NCBI GenBank assembly: GCA_030160035.1 | Contig: BSNO01000001.1 | Coordinates: 310,001-374,000, forward strand | DNA from: Rhizobium albus | Lineage (GTDB): Bacteria; Pseudomonadota; Alphaproteobacteria; Rhizobiales; Rhizobiaceae | DNA length: 64,000 bases | Direction of reading: 5' to 3' | In this document: in pieces, positions 11,601-20,050 of the stretch | Numbering within the stretch: the stretch's first letter is position 1 | Layout: every line of letters starts with the position of its first letter | The notes under the pieces: model-generated | The model's database searches: none | Told to the model about the DNA's origin: nothing | The model's input: the letters and a program-made list of their open reading frames with translations, nothing else | Position numbers and translations under genes: made by a program

Positions 11601-12431
11601 TTGCTTGCGGCTGCCGAAGCCGGCGAGGGCCGGGCGCTGTTCGAGATCGCGTCCCGCTACATGGAAGGTCGCGGCGTCGAAGAGAATGTCGACCAGGCAG
11701 CGCAATGGTATCTGGACGCTGCACGGCAGGGTCTGGCCCCGGCGCAGTACCGCATCGGCAATTTCTACGAGCGCGGAACGGGCGTCGAGCGCGATCCCGT
11801 CGAGGCGGAGCGCTGGTACCGCGAAGCAGCACTCGGCGGCAATGTCAGCGCCATGCACAATCTCGCGGTGCTGCATGCATCCGGCGGCGTCGATGGCAAT
11901 TCGGATTTCGACGAGGCTGCACGCTGGTTTGCCATGGCCGCGGAACACGGCGTTTCGGACAGCCAGTTCAACCTGGCAGTGCTCTATGCCCGCGGAAGCG
12001 GCGTTGAGCAGGATCTTGGACAGTCCTACAAGTGGTTTGCGATTGCCGCCGACCAGGGCGATGCCGATGCGGCCAACAAGCGCGACGAGGTGGCCAATGC
12101 CATGAGCCCGGAGGCGCTGGAGCGCGCCCGTGCCGAAGTCGAGCTTTGGGAGCCGCAGGCGGTCGATCCGGCTGCCAATTCCGTCGAACTGCCGGAAGAG
12201 TGGGGCGTTTCGCAGACCCGCACCGCGACCATCGACATGGCCGATGCGGTGCGCAACATCCAGCGCATTCTGAACGACCGTGGCTTCGATGCCGGTACGC
12301 CTGATGGTGTGATCGGCGCAAAGACGACGGCAGCAATCCGCGCATTCCAGGAAGCCAACGAACTCGAGCCGACCGGCCGCATCGACGCACCGCTGGTCGA
12401 AGCCTTGCTCGCGCAGACAAGCGCCGGCTGA
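8604..12431 (+). CDS. podJ: PodJ-like polar organelle development / localization factor
   Basis: A 1275-residue bitopic membrane protein. The cytoplasmic part (1-810) is rich in heptad-like Leu/Glu segments (EALESRLDGIM, RLDEISQAIL, LEHISEQIETL) that predict long coiled coils, followed by an Ala/Pro-rich linker. One membrane helix (PILIAVGAILLAVMSYPLI) lies at about 812-830. The periplasmic part has a disordered Ser/Ala stretch, four Sel1-type repeats (about 995-1160) and a peptidoglycan-binding domain (about 1214-1269). This order matches PodJ of Caulobacter and Agrobacterium, which marks the new pole and organises division and pilus or holdfast machinery. I chose the ATG at 8604 because MNDTSRD followed by SPFDALNKTLEALESRLDGIM resembles rhizobial PodJ N-termini; in-frame ATGs lie upstream. 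Confidence 0.88.
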   Translation: MNDTSRDTRSQSQGSSPFDALNKTLEALESRLDGIMASKSQRAPGTLTPSSARVEPVGDQEPRASVAQTDAVAQIKERQRRLDAFRSKAAERREAFVAKPAVEPVAAADMVQTGGARMESLLDTFGKNLRDEMRRDLGEDVARHLGSLRGDLMHLKTLDQLESLPSELHAGLVSIEQKLTALSESDGGDALVELRAEVRGISAIVDGLAKDETVRGLDNRWSEICDLISEIDPATMRDEIAVMVKRLDEMQVLMTSLPDGDWTRQIGAEMRTIAGAVEMIAGQGSDMEGVGRELDRANIRLDEISQAILAVSDKADMAIDSARLERIEALLAELATQDEAVAGGIAAALTPHLALLADQIERLGEGGTDSAVLSRLDALSHQVAALSSGGNQEPSQAVVEHLEHISEQIETLTVAQASVDFDRLEALVDRAEARLSDPLPVAGLESLHRQLAEITSRLDRGTATSAPASDDAMRSLEAQILTLSEHLSDRSGLAGLEPRLAAIETHLTHGRQDVIEAASRAAEQAVAAFLESGADDYEGGAEDLSAVTGLAEDLRALEKLTRMSNDRSARAFDAVHDTLMKIAERLESLDRGLNVSREMPVAASALAAPAFAEPAISVGAAAAPDLEKQEPLSAKAANVVKADQTALGKTVSTAAVMAAATASAASASATDTQAPRSLIGRIAEKVRPRRQAAAPEAAPKVEPAGTPAVARETVEPTPPIDPSQQIDAGIANEPLEPGSGTPDLNRILQRVRDQQTSGSRVGNSVYSEDDRADFIAAARRAAQAAAADVENSGRKQSAGKGDDKRTDGGSSRRRPILIAVGAILLAVMSYPLISDMMSGGSRQADAPVAVQSVTPAETDSAAVSSSDATGSDTAPEIAVETAAPVQAPVAEAPIVAEPSPDRSAGLSQQAFAPSVDDEASMTTSSLDRDTAAPVAQSSLESSSAGADEPVSTEGATAATTEASGADAPAEVTPALATQTDPAERSARIAALPDGVGTAALLAAAEAGEGRALFEIASRYMEGRGVEENVDQAAQWYLDAARQGLAPAQYRIGNFYERGTGVERDPVEAERWYREAALGGNVSAMHNLAVLHASGGVDGNSDFDEAARWFAMAAEHGVSDSQFNLAVLYARGSGVEQDLGQSYKWFAIAADQGDADAANKRDEVANAMSPEALERARAEVELWEPQAVDPAANSVELPEEWGVSQTRTATIDMADAVRNIQRILNDRGFDAGTPDGVIGAKTTAAIRAFQEANELEPTGRIDAPLVEALLAQTSAG

Positions 12432-12457
12432 GCCGTCACCTCAAGCCTTCAATTCGC

Positions 12458-12483
12458 GGACGCCCTGAATTGACAGGGCGTCC
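12458..12483 (+). terminator. Hairpin after podJ, possible terminator without T-run
   Basis: GGACGCCCTG (12458-12467) and CAGGGCGTCC (12474-12483) pair over 10 bases around a 6-base loop, 27 bases beyond the podJ stop. No T-run follows, so it may stabilise the 3' end or act with Rho rather than be an intrinsic terminator. Confidence 0.45.
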
Positions 12484-12695
12484 CGAAACGCGCAGATGAT
12501 CGTCCCACAACCGGTCGCGGTTGGGCATCGGGCTTTGCGCCCGGTTTCGTCTTAACGGCGAATAAACCCTGTGCTGCCAACATCCCGTTCAACGTTGCGC
12601 AATTGCACTGTTGGCGGGACTTCGGCGTTCGGCCGGCGCCTTGAGCAGTTCGCTTCATCAAAGCGGTCCGCTGCTCCAGGTTTGTGACATACCGC

Positions 12696-12735
12696 GTTTC
12701 CAAACGGTGAACCGGTTAGCATTTCACCTGGAAAC
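12696..12735. repeat. Palindromic intergenic repeat, copy 1
   Basis: It begins GTTTCC and ends GGAAAC, with inner GGTGAA and TTCACC, so the element folds into a hairpin with a short asymmetric bulge. A second copy, same orientation, lies at 14499-14538. The core (GAACCGGT followed by CACTT or CATTT) resembles the small repetitive palindromes scattered in rhizobial genomes. Confidence 0.65.
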
Positions 12736-12770
12736 GCCCGAGAACCGTGCGGAGCGCTCAGGGGCAAGAC

Positions 12771-13697
12771 GTGACCATCTACCTGCCGATCGCAGAATTA
12801 TCGGTCAACATCTTCGTCATTCTCGGCATGGGTGCGGCGGTCGGATTCCTGTCGGGCATGTTCGGCATCGGCGGCGGTTTTCTCATCACGCCGCTTCTCA
12901 TCTTCTACAACATCCCGCCTGCAGTCGCCGTCGCCACCGGCGCAAATCAGGTCGTGGCCTCGTCCTTCTCCGGCTCGCTCTGGCATTTCAAGCGCGGCTC
13001 TCTCGATATCAAGCTTGGGGTGGTGCTGCTCATCGGCGGCATCGCGGGGGCGGCCCTCGGCATCTGGATCTTCACGCTTTTGCGGCGGCTCGGTCAGCTC
13101 GATCTGATCGTTTCGCTGATGTACGTGCTGTTTCTCTCCATCGTCGGCGGACTGATGCTGTGGGAAAGCATCAATTCGATGCGCCGCGCCGCGCGCAAGG
13201 AGACGGTTGCTCTGCGCAAGCCCGGCCAGCACATCTGGGTGCACCGGCTGCCGATGAAGATGCGCTTCAAGAAATCGAAGCTCTATCTCAGCGTCATCCC
13301 GGTCATCGCGCTTGGATTTGCCATCGGCGTTCTCACCTCGGTGATGGGCGTGGGTGGCGGGTTCATCATGGTTCCGGCGATGATCTACCTCCTGCGCATC
13401 CCGACAAACGTCGTCATCGGGACATCGCTCTTCCAGATCATCTTCGTCACGGCCTTCACCACAATCATGCAGGCGACGACGAACTACTCGGTCGATATCG
13501 TTCTTGCTTTCCTGCTCATGGTCGCCGGCGTCGTCGGCGCGCAATATGGCGTGCGGGTCGGGCAGAAACTGCGCGGCGAACAGTTGCGTGCGCTGCTTGC
13601 GCTTCTCGTGCTCGCCGTTGGCATGCGCCTCGGGCTCGATCTCCTGCTGCCGCCGGATGAAGTCTATTCGGTGATCATCGAAGGAGCGGCGTTCTGA
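12771..13697 (+). CDS. TauE/SafE-family sulfite/organosulfonate exporter
   Basis: A 308-residue inner-membrane protein with about eight helices in two halves. Each half has the family signature: MGAAVGFLSGMFGIGGGFL near the N-terminus and IGVLTSVMGVGGGFIMVPAMI in the middle, with a long polar loop between. The family exports sulfite, sulfoacetate or related anions, though many members are uncharacterised. I chose the GTG at 12771 because AGGGGC lies 6 bases upstream and the product then starts with TIYLPIAELSVNIF as in relatives; an ATG 24 bases earlier is possible. It is followed one base later by a TIGR02186 protein, a conserved pair in Rhizobiales. Confidence 0.88.
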   Translation: MTIYLPIAELSVNIFVILGMGAAVGFLSGMFGIGGGFLITPLLIFYNIPPAVAVATGANQVVASSFSGSLWHFKRGSLDIKLGVVLLIGGIAGAALGIWIFTLLRRLGQLDLIVSLMYVLFLSIVGGLMLWESINSMRRAARKETVALRKPGQHIWVHRLPMKMRFKKSKLYLSVIPVIALGFAIGVLTSVMGVGGGFIMVPAMIYLLRIPTNVVIGTSLFQIIFVTAFTTIMQATTNYSVDIVLAFLLMVAGVVGAQYGVRVGQKLRGEQLRALLALLVLAVGMRLGLDLLLPPDEVYSVIIEGAAF

Positions 13698-13698
13698 C

Positions 13699-14484
13699 AT
13701 GAGGCCGTTCGCAGCACTCTTCGGCATCCTCGTCTGCCTGCTGGCAGGGTCAGCGCTCGCCCAGCAACGTGAGCCTACCGAGCGCCTCGATATCGGCGTT
13801 TCGACGAACGAAATCGCGATCACATCGGATTTCACCGGGGCCGACATCACGGTGTTCGGGGCGCTCGACAGTGCCGATCCGTTTCTCCTGGAACTCGGCG
13901 AGTACGACATCGTCGTGGCGCTGGTCGGCCCGCAGCGCCAGACGACCGTATGGCGCAAGGAAAGGGTGCTCGGCATCTGGGTCAACCGTCGATCGATGGA
14001 ATTCGAGCCCGTCGCGGCTTCCTATTCGCTGTCAAGCACGCGGCCGGTGGAGCGGATCACAGGGTCGATCGTGCTCGATCGCTACGAGATCGGGTCCAAC
14101 AACATCCGGCTCGTGCCGACCGGCGCCATTGGCGACGGCAGCAATATCGCGGTGTTTCGCGATGCGCTCCGGCGTCTGAAGCAGACGAGCGGGCTTTATG
14201 AAGCCGCGCCGCACGGCGTCGATTTTGTCAGTTCCAGCCTGTTTCGGGCCTCGATCCGCCTGCCGGCCAACGTGCCGCTCGGCGAGCACACGATCCGCGC
14301 CTATCTGTTCAAGAGCGGCAATTTCGTAATGGAGCGCGATCTGCCGCTGCGGGTGGTGAAGACCGGCCTGGAGCAGTTCATCTATTCCGCGGCCTACGAG
14401 GATTCGCTGCTTTACGGCATCGTCTGTGTCGTGCTCGCCATGCTGACCGGCTGGGTCGGCAGTGTGATCTTCCGCAAGAACTGA
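13699..14484 (+). CDS. TIGR02186-family exported membrane-anchored protein
   Basis: A 261-residue protein with an N-terminal signal peptide (LFGILVCLLAGSALAQ, cleavage after about residue 22) and a C-terminal membrane helix (YGIVCVVLAMLTGWVGSVIF, about 237-256), leaving a periplasmic domain of some 210 residues. That domain begins with the family pattern in which a short beta-strand segment (NEIAITSDFTGADITVFGAL) is followed by the VVALVGPQRQTTVWRKERVLGIW region. The family is uncharacterised but almost always follows a TauE/SafE gene; here the ATG is one base after the exporter stop. I infer that it helps the exporter at its periplasmic face. Confidence 0.85.
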   Translation: MRPFAALFGILVCLLAGSALAQQREPTERLDIGVSTNEIAITSDFTGADITVFGALDSADPFLLELGEYDIVVALVGPQRQTTVWRKERVLGIWVNRRSMEFEPVAASYSLSSTRPVERITGSIVLDRYEIGSNNIRLVPTGAIGDGSNIAVFRDALRRLKQTSGLYEAAPHGVDFVSSSLFRASIRLPANVPLGEHTIRAYLFKSGNFVMERDLPLRVVKTGLEQFIYSAAYEDSLLYGIVCVVLAMLTGWVGSVIFRKN

Positions 14485-14498
14485 GTCTGATTTGTCGG

Positions 14499-14538
14499 GT
14501 TTCCGAACGGTGAACCGGTATCCACTTCACCTGGAAAC
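14499..14538. repeat. Palindromic intergenic repeat, copy 2
   Basis: It has the same length (40 bases) and layout as the copy at 12696-12735, starting GTTTCC, then GAACGGTGAACCGGT, and ending TTCACCTGGAAAC; about eight positions differ. The two copies bracket the tauE-TIGR02186 operon. Here the element lies between converging genes. Confidence 0.65.
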
Positions 14539-14547
14539 GCTCATGCC

Positions 14548-15285
14548 CTATCCGATCAGATTGGCGAAGCGCACCGAATAGAGCCGCTCACGACCGAGCA
14601 GATGCGCTGACAGCGTTGCGCGGTCGAAGAGGCCCTGCATGGCGCGATGGCGTAAATCCAGCCCGCCGGTGGTCACGCCGAAGGCCGGCATGACGAGGCG
14701 GGTGCCGTCGGAGGCAAAACACGGGCGGCGCACCGCACGACCGCGGCGCACGACGCGGGCGGATGGATGCAGATGGCCGGCGATTTCGCCCCGGCAGTCG
14801 GCGCGCCGTGCGGTCGGTTCGTGGCGAAAGCACAAGCCATCGACATAAAGCGCGTCGGTCGCTTCGCCCGGCAGGTTCGCCGGCCGCTCCGGATCGTGGT
14901 TGCCGGAAATCCAGAACCACTGCCGCCCCGCCATGGCGTGGCGCAGCCGCTCCTCATAGATCGCCGGCATATGGGCCGCTCCGATCCGGTCGTGGAAACT
15001 GTCGCCGAGGCTGATCACGGCTTTCGGCTCGTAGCGCCGGATCGCCGCTTCCAGGAGATCGAGGGTCGCGGCCGTATCGTAGGGCGGCAGCATCATGCCG
15101 CGCCGGGCAAAAGCGGCGCCTTTTTCCAGATGCAGATCGCTGACGATCAGCGTGCCGCTTCGTTCCAGATAGGCCACGCCCAGCGCGTCGCACACGACTT
15201 CGACGCCTGCGATCTCGATGGCGATCGTGCGGCCGGGCATGTCAGTTTCGGCGGAGGAAAGCCGCAGGGCGGCATGGTGGTTCAT
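14548..15285 (-). CDS. pdeM: Ligase-associated DNA damage response endonuclease PdeM
   Basis: A 245-residue binuclear metallophosphoesterase. The metal-binding motifs are in order: SDLHLEKG (near 48), LGDSFHD (near 92), SGNHDP (near 125) and AGHLHPSA (near 168). PdeM-type enzymes are Mn-dependent DNA endonucleases/phosphodiesterases found in a cluster with an Lhr-core helicase, a beta-lactamase-fold exonuclease and an ATP-dependent ligase; all four lie in this window. It follows the helicase start region on the same strand, 30 bases downstream of the helicase stop. An internal ATG at 15240 is an alternative start, and neither has a strong ribosome site. Confidence 0.9.
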   Translation of the reverse strand: MNHHAALRLSSAETDMPGRTIAIEIAGVEVVCDALGVAYLERSGTLIVSDLHLEKGAAFARRGMMLPPYDTAATLDLLEAAIRRYEPKAVISLGDSFHDRIGAAHMPAIYEERLRHAMAGRQWFWISGNHDPERPANLPGEATDALYVDGLCFRHEPTARRADCRGEIAGHLHPSARVVRRGRAVRRPCFASDGTRLVMPAFGVTTGGLDLRHRAMQGLFDRATLSAHLLGRERLYSVRFANLIG

Positions 15286-15315
15286 GGCGGGGTCTAATCG
15301 TTCTTGGCTTGTTCG

Positions 15316-17877
15316 TCACAGACCGATACCCGATTCGCCCATGGCTTCTGCAATCAAATCTTCCGACGCTTCTTCCAGAATGGCGTCATTGGCCTCGCCG
15401 GCCACCGATTCCTTGCCGACTTCGAGCATGATCGGCACGGCGAGCGGTGAAATATGCGACAGCCGCTTCAAGACGATGTGCCCCTTGATGCGCGCGAGCA
15501 TATCGGAGAGACGCCGGATGTCGAGAAGTCCCGCCGCGGCATCCGCATGGGTCGCCTGCAGCAGGATGTGATCGGGCTCATGACTGCGCAGGACGTCGTA
15601 GATGAGGTCGGAGGAGACCGTGACCTGGCGTCCGGTCTTTTCCTGGCCGGGATGGCGGCGCTCGATCAGTCCCGAGATCACGGCGCACTGCCGGAAGGTG
15701 CGCTTGAGCAGCCAGGATTCCGCCAGCCATGCTTCGAGGTCGTCGCCCAGCATGTCTTCGTCGAACAAATCTGAGAGAGCAGGCCGGCGCCTGTCGAAGA
15801 GTTCGCCCATGTCGGACAGTGCCCAGATCGCCAGGGCATAGTCGGTCGCCACGAAACCGAGCGGCTTTGCGCGTGCCCGCTCCAGGCGACGCGTCAGGAG
15901 CATCCCAAGCGTCTGGTGGGCGAGACGGCCTTCGAAGGAATAGGCCACCATGTAGTGCCGCCGGCCCCTGGGAAAGGTCTCGATCAAGAGCTCGTCGCGC
16001 GATGGCAGGATCGATTTCTCCTTCTGGATGCGCAGCCAGTCGCCGACCTGGTCGGGCAGCGCGCCCCATTGGGTGGGGTCGGCAAGCATCGCGCGCACCT
16101 GGTCTGCCAGATAGGTCGAGAGCGGAAACTTGCCGCCGGCGTAGGTCGGGATCTTCGCGTCGTTGCTCGGCGACAGCGAAACGATGCATTCGTTCTCGCG
16201 AATGCCCTCGAAACGCAGCACTCGGCCGGAGAAGAGGAACGTGTCGCCGGCAACCATCGTCTCGAGAAAGTATTCCTCGATCTTGCCGAGCGTTGGCCCG
16301 CCACGCGCTGCCGTCACGCCCGCCTTGCCGCGCTTGACGAGCCGGACGTTCAGCGCGGGGGCTTCCACGATCGTTCCGACATTAAGCCGATATTGCTGGG
16401 CGATCCGCGGATGGGAAACGCGCCAGAGGCCGTCTTCGGTCAACCGGATCTTGGCGTAGCGGTCATACGTCTTCAGCGCATAGCCGCCTGTCGCCACGAA
16501 CTCCAGAACCCGGTCGAATGTGTCGCGCTCGACCTCGCGATAGGGCAAGGCCGAGGTGATTTCTGCGAAGAGCTCATCCGCATCGAAGGGCGACGAGCAG
16601 GCCATGCCTAGAATGTGCTGGGCCAGAACGTCGAGCGCACCAGCGCCGATCGGCGGCGTGTCCTGGGCGCCGAGATAGTTGGCGTCGAGCGCCGCCTGAC
16701 ATTCCATGACCTCGAAGCGGTTGGCCGGAACGAGGATCGCGCGGCTCGGTTCGTCCATGCGGTGATTGGCTCGACCGATGCGCTGGGCGAGCCGGCTTGC
16801 ACCCTTCGGCGCGCCCACATGGATGACGAGATCCACATCGCCCCAGTCGATCCCGAGATCGAGCGTGGAGGTCGCGACCACGGCGCGCAGCGCATTGTCG
16901 GCCATCGCCGCTTCCACGCGCCTTCGCTGGCTGACATCGAGCGAGCCGTGGTGCAGCGCGATCGGGAGATTGTCCTCGTTCACGTGCCAGAGTTCGCGGA
17001 ACAGCATTTCCGCCTGGCTGCGCGTGTTGACGAAGAGCAGGGTCGTCTGATGGTCCTTGATGGCCTTGTAGACGTCCGGGATCGCGTAGCGGGCCGAATG
17101 ACCGGCCCAGGGCACGCGCTCATCCGATTGCAGGATGCTGATCAAGGGCTTGGCGCCGCCGCTGACGACGATGCGTTCGGCCAGCCGGCGCTCACCGCCA
17201 TCCTGAGCCACCAGCCAGCCCTGCAGCTCTTCCGGCTCCGTCACGGTGGCCGAGAGCCCGATGGTCACAAGGTCCGGGCGCAGACGCCGGAGCCGCGCAA
17301 GCCCGAGCGCCAGGAGATGGCCGCGCTTCGAAGTCACCAGCGAATGCAGCTCGTCGAAGATGACAGTCTTCAGGTTGGAAAAGAACCGATCCGCATCCGG
17401 GGAGGCAAGGAGAAGCGCCAGCTGCTCCGGCGTCGTCAGAAGAATGTCGGGCGGATTGGTCTTTTGCCGTGTGCGCTTGGTTTGGGAGGTGTCGCCGGTT
17501 CGCGTCTCGGTGCGGATCGGCAGCTTCATTTCGTCGACGGGGCGCGACAGGTTTCGCTCGATATCGACGGCGAGGGCCTTGAGGGGCGAGATGTAGAGCG
17601 TGTGGATGCCGTTTCTGGCAGCGCCTGGTTTTGCAGGCCCGCGCTCGGCCAGATCAGTGAGGCTCGGGAGAAAGCCGGCAAGCGTCTTGCCGGCGCCCGT
17701 TGGCGCGATCAGCAGAACCGACTTGCCCGACCGGACCTTTGCCAGCAATTCCAACTGATGGGCACGGGGCTGCCAACCGCGCGAGGCGAACCAGTCGATG
17801 AATTGCGCAGGCAGGGCAAACCCAGGCCCGTCGCCATCCACCTCGAGTTGTGCTGCCAGTCGCGGGTTATGCTCCAT
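15316..17877 (-). CDS. Ligase-associated DNA damage response DEXH-box helicase (Lhr-core type)
   Basis: An 853-residue superfamily 2 helicase. Motif I is APTGAGKT (58-65), the DEXH box reads FDELHSL, motif III is SATV, and motif VI is QRIGRANHR; the C-terminal half matches the Lhr-core winged-helix and beta-barrel domains. Lhr-core proteins are ATP-driven 3'-5' translocases that unwind RNA:DNA hybrids. It lies between pdeM and the TPR methyltransferase on the same strand, opposite the exonuclease and ligase of the same repair set. The length is normal for the ligase-associated subfamily, shorter than full-length Lhr. Confidence 0.92.
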   Translation of the reverse strand: MEHNPRLAAQLEVDGDGPGFALPAQFIDWFASRGWQPRAHQLELLAKVRSGKSVLLIAPTGAGKTLAGFLPSLTDLAERGPAKPGAARNGIHTLYISPLKALAVDIERNLSRPVDEMKLPIRTETRTGDTSQTKRTRQKTNPPDILLTTPEQLALLLASPDADRFFSNLKTVIFDELHSLVTSKRGHLLALGLARLRRLRPDLVTIGLSATVTEPEELQGWLVAQDGGERRLAERIVVSGGAKPLISILQSDERVPWAGHSARYAIPDVYKAIKDHQTTLLFVNTRSQAEMLFRELWHVNEDNLPIALHHGSLDVSQRRRVEAAMADNALRAVVATSTLDLGIDWGDVDLVIHVGAPKGASRLAQRIGRANHRMDEPSRAILVPANRFEVMECQAALDANYLGAQDTPPIGAGALDVLAQHILGMACSSPFDADELFAEITSALPYREVERDTFDRVLEFVATGGYALKTYDRYAKIRLTEDGLWRVSHPRIAQQYRLNVGTIVEAPALNVRLVKRGKAGVTAARGGPTLGKIEEYFLETMVAGDTFLFSGRVLRFEGIRENECIVSLSPSNDAKIPTYAGGKFPLSTYLADQVRAMLADPTQWGALPDQVGDWLRIQKEKSILPSRDELLIETFPRGRRHYMVAYSFEGRLAHQTLGMLLTRRLERARAKPLGFVATDYALAIWALSDMGELFDRRRPALSDLFDEDMLGDDLEAWLAESWLLKRTFRQCAVISGLIERRHPGQEKTGRQVTVSSDLIYDVLRSHEPDHILLQATHADAAAGLLDIRRLSDMLARIKGHIVLKRLSHISPLAVPIMLEVGKESVAGEANDAILEEASEDLIAEAMGESGIGL

Positions 17878-17925
17878 GACCCGTTAAGGTAGGCTCGGCA
17901 TCGGCAATCGCCAAGGCGCGGACGT

Positions 17926-18939
17926 TCAGTGCAGCACTTCCGTCGACGCGATATCGGATGAAGCGTCGATCACCGGCAGATCGGCGAGGGTGACGCCCGC
18001 GGCCGAGCGCCTGCGCGCAACGACCAGAAGGCCGATGATCGTCTCAGCTCCATCCTTGCGGATCGGCCCGCGCTCGGTCGCGACGATGTCGAAGCCATGC
18101 CGATCCAGAAGGGCGCGCAGATAACGTTCGCCGTGCCTGTAGCGCAGCGATGGCTGCAGTTGCCAGTCGACATCGGCTGCGCCGTCTTCGACCGAGAAGG
18201 CGAAATAGCCGTTCGTCGCAATGATCGCGGCCGCCGTCGCGAAGACCGGCTCCAGATCGCCGAAATACATGAGGACATCGGCGGCGGTGACGAGATCGGC
18301 CTTCAGCGCTTCGTTTTCCGGCAGTGGCACGCCACCGTTGGCGGGGCCACTTGCGAGGTCCGCCGGTGCGAGCTGGTCATAAACCGCCTTTTCCGCAGCC
18401 TTCGCCAACATGCCCTTGGAGATGTCGTAGCCCTTGAGGAACGAGACGCGGTTGCGCAGCCGTTCGCCCAAAAGCCCGGTTCCGCAGCCGAGATCGATTG
18501 CGGTCTTGAAAGGGTCGGGCGCGCTGGCGACGATCAGCGCGGTGAGTTTCTCGGGAATCGCATAGGACAGGCCCTCGACGAGCGCCAAATCGAAGCGTTC
18601 GGCGTAGTCGTCGAAGAGCCGCGCGACATAGGCGGCCGGGGGCTGGCTCGGCGCCTGTGCCTGGCCGAGGGCCGCGAGCTTCAGCCCAGCGCCATAAATA
18701 TCCGCCGGTGCGAGACGCAGAACCTCGCGAAAGGCCTCGCTCGCCGCTTCGAGACGGCCGGACTTTTCCTCAAGCACGCCGAGCGTGAAATAGCCTGCCG
18801 GCCAGGTGGGCACGAGTTCGAGCGCCTGTCGCATGAGATCGGCAGCGGCCGCGAATTCGCCGCCATCGGCGAGCATGCGCGCATAATCGGCGCGCCGATC
18901 GGCTACCAGATCGCCGGAGGAAAACGACAGTTGTGTCAT
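17926..18939 (-). CDS. TPR-containing SAM-dependent methyltransferase
   Basis: A 337-residue cytoplasmic protein. The N-terminal 70-80 residues form TPR-like helices (ADYARMLADGGEFAAAADLMRQALELVP, then AAGYFTLG-type repeat). A class I methyltransferase domain follows with motif I AIDLGCGTGLLGERL and the acidic VTAADVLMYFGDL region. The substrate is unknown. I start at the ATG at 18939 (MTQLSFSSGD); the frame is open further upstream but would overlap the divergent promoter. It is transcribed away from the exonuclease gene, into the helicase gene 48 bases further on, so it may share regulation with the repair set without being part of it. Confidence 0.82.
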   Translation of the reverse strand: MTQLSFSSGDLVADRRADYARMLADGGEFAAAADLMRQALELVPTWPAGYFTLGVLEEKSGRLEAASEAFREVLRLAPADIYGAGLKLAALGQAQAPSQPPAAYVARLFDDYAERFDLALVEGLSYAIPEKLTALIVASAPDPFKTAIDLGCGTGLLGERLRNRVSFLKGYDISKGMLAKAAEKAVYDQLAPADLASGPANGGVPLPENEALKADLVTAADVLMYFGDLEPVFATAAAIIATNGYFAFSVEDGAADVDWQLQPSLRYRHGERYLRALLDRHGFDIVATERGPIRKDGAETIIGLLVVARRRSAAGVTLADLPVIDASSDIASTEVLH

Positions 18940-19039
18940 GATGATCAAGCGCCAAAGGAGGACGGCGCGGGCTATGCGCGCATGGCGATGATTTGGCAAG
19001 CGCCTTTTCGCCACACCACAGGCGCCTTATCTAGAGACG

Positions 19040-20050
19040 ATGCGCCCCGATGATCTGCTCAAGCCGCGCCCTGAGGGGCTCTATTGTCCCCCAGGTGATT
19101 TTTACATCGATCCGGTGCGCCCCGTGGAGCGCGCGCTGGTCACGCATGGCCATGCCGATCACGCCCGACCCGGCAACCAGAACGTGCTGGCCACCCGGCA
19201 GACGCTGGACATCATGGCGATCCGTTATGGCGAGAACTTCGCCGCCAGCCGGCAGGAAGCGGCAATCGGCGAGAGGCTGACGATCAACGGCGTCACCGTG
19301 TCGTTTCATCCCGCGGGCCATGTGCTGGGATCGGCGCAGATCTGCGTCGAGAAGGATGGGCTTCGGATCGTTGCGTCCGGCGATTACAAGCCGCGGCCGG
19401 ACCCGACCTGTGCAGCGTTCGAGCCGGTGCCCTGCGATGTCTTCATCACCGAGGCGACCTTCGCGCTGCCGGTGTTTCGCCACCCCGACGACCGTGAAGA
19501 GATCGGCAGGCTCCTGAAGTCCGTGCGGCAGTTTCCCGAGCGCTCGCACCTGGTCGGCGCCTATGCGCTCGGCAAGGCGCAGCGGGTGATCCGGCTGATC
19601 CGTGATGCGGGCTATGACGAGACCATCTACATCCACGGCGCGCTGAAGACGCTCTGCGACTATTACGAATCGCAAGGCGTTGCGCTCGGTCCGCTGGCGC
19701 CGGCCACCATCGACAACGGCAAGAAGGGCGATTTCGCGGGCGCGATCGTCGTTGGACCGCCGTCGGCCTTTGCCGATCGCTGGGCGCGGCGCTTTCCCGA
19801 TCCAGTGTCCTGTTTCGCCTCGGGCTGGATGCGTGTGCGCCAGCGCGCCAAGCAACGCGGCGTGGAACTGCCGATCATTCTTTCCGACCATGCCGACTGG
19901 GACGAGTTGATCGACACGATCACCGCCATCTCGCCTTCGGAAGTCTGGGTGACGCATGGGCGCGAAGAGGCGTTGGTTCGCTGGTGCGAGTTGAACGGTA
20001 TCCGCGCTCGCCCGTTACATCTGGTCGGATACGAGGACGAGGCCGAGTGA
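19040..20050 (+). CDS. Ligase-associated DNA exonuclease (metallo-beta-lactamase fold)
   Basis: A 336-residue nuclease of the beta-lactamase/beta-CASP superfamily, related to SNM1/CPSF enzymes. The HxHxDH metal motif is THGHADHAR (H36, H38, D40, H41). Further motifs are HPAGHVLGSAQI, the acidic SGDYKPRPDP, and late LSDHADWDEL with WVTHGRE. Enzymes of this subfamily process DNA ends beside an ATP-dependent ligase. The stop codon overlaps the next ATG (TGATG), so the exported protein that follows is translationally coupled to it. Confidence 0.9.
   Translation: MRPDDLLKPRPEGLYCPPGDFYIDPVRPVERALVTHGHADHARPGNQNVLATRQTLDIMAIRYGENFAASRQEAAIGERLTINGVTVSFHPAGHVLGSAQICVEKDGLRIVASGDYKPRPDPTCAAFEPVPCDVFITEATFALPVFRHPDDREEIGRLLKSVRQFPERSHLVGAYALGKAQRVIRLIRDAGYDETIYIHGALKTLCDYYESQGVALGPLAPATIDNGKKGDFAGAIVVGPPSAFADRWARRFPDPVSCFASGWMRVRQRAKQRGVELPIILSDHADWDELIDTITAISPSEVWVTHGREEALVRWCELNGIRARPLHLVGYEDEAE

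Larger units (their letters stand above)
12432..12770. other. 339-base intergenic region between podJ and tauE
   Basis: It holds a perfect 10-bp hairpin just after podJ (12458-12483), a TTAA-N7-TAAAC sequence at 12552-12567 that is one mismatch from a CtrA box, and a 40-base palindromic repeat (12696-12735) in front of the exporter gene. No gene is evident. Confidence 0.5.

Noticed and set aside
12611-13660. An alternative plus-strand frame across the TauE gene
   Set aside because: The overlapping frame from 12771 carries the TauE motifs, while this one has an Arg/His-rich composition typical of a shadow.
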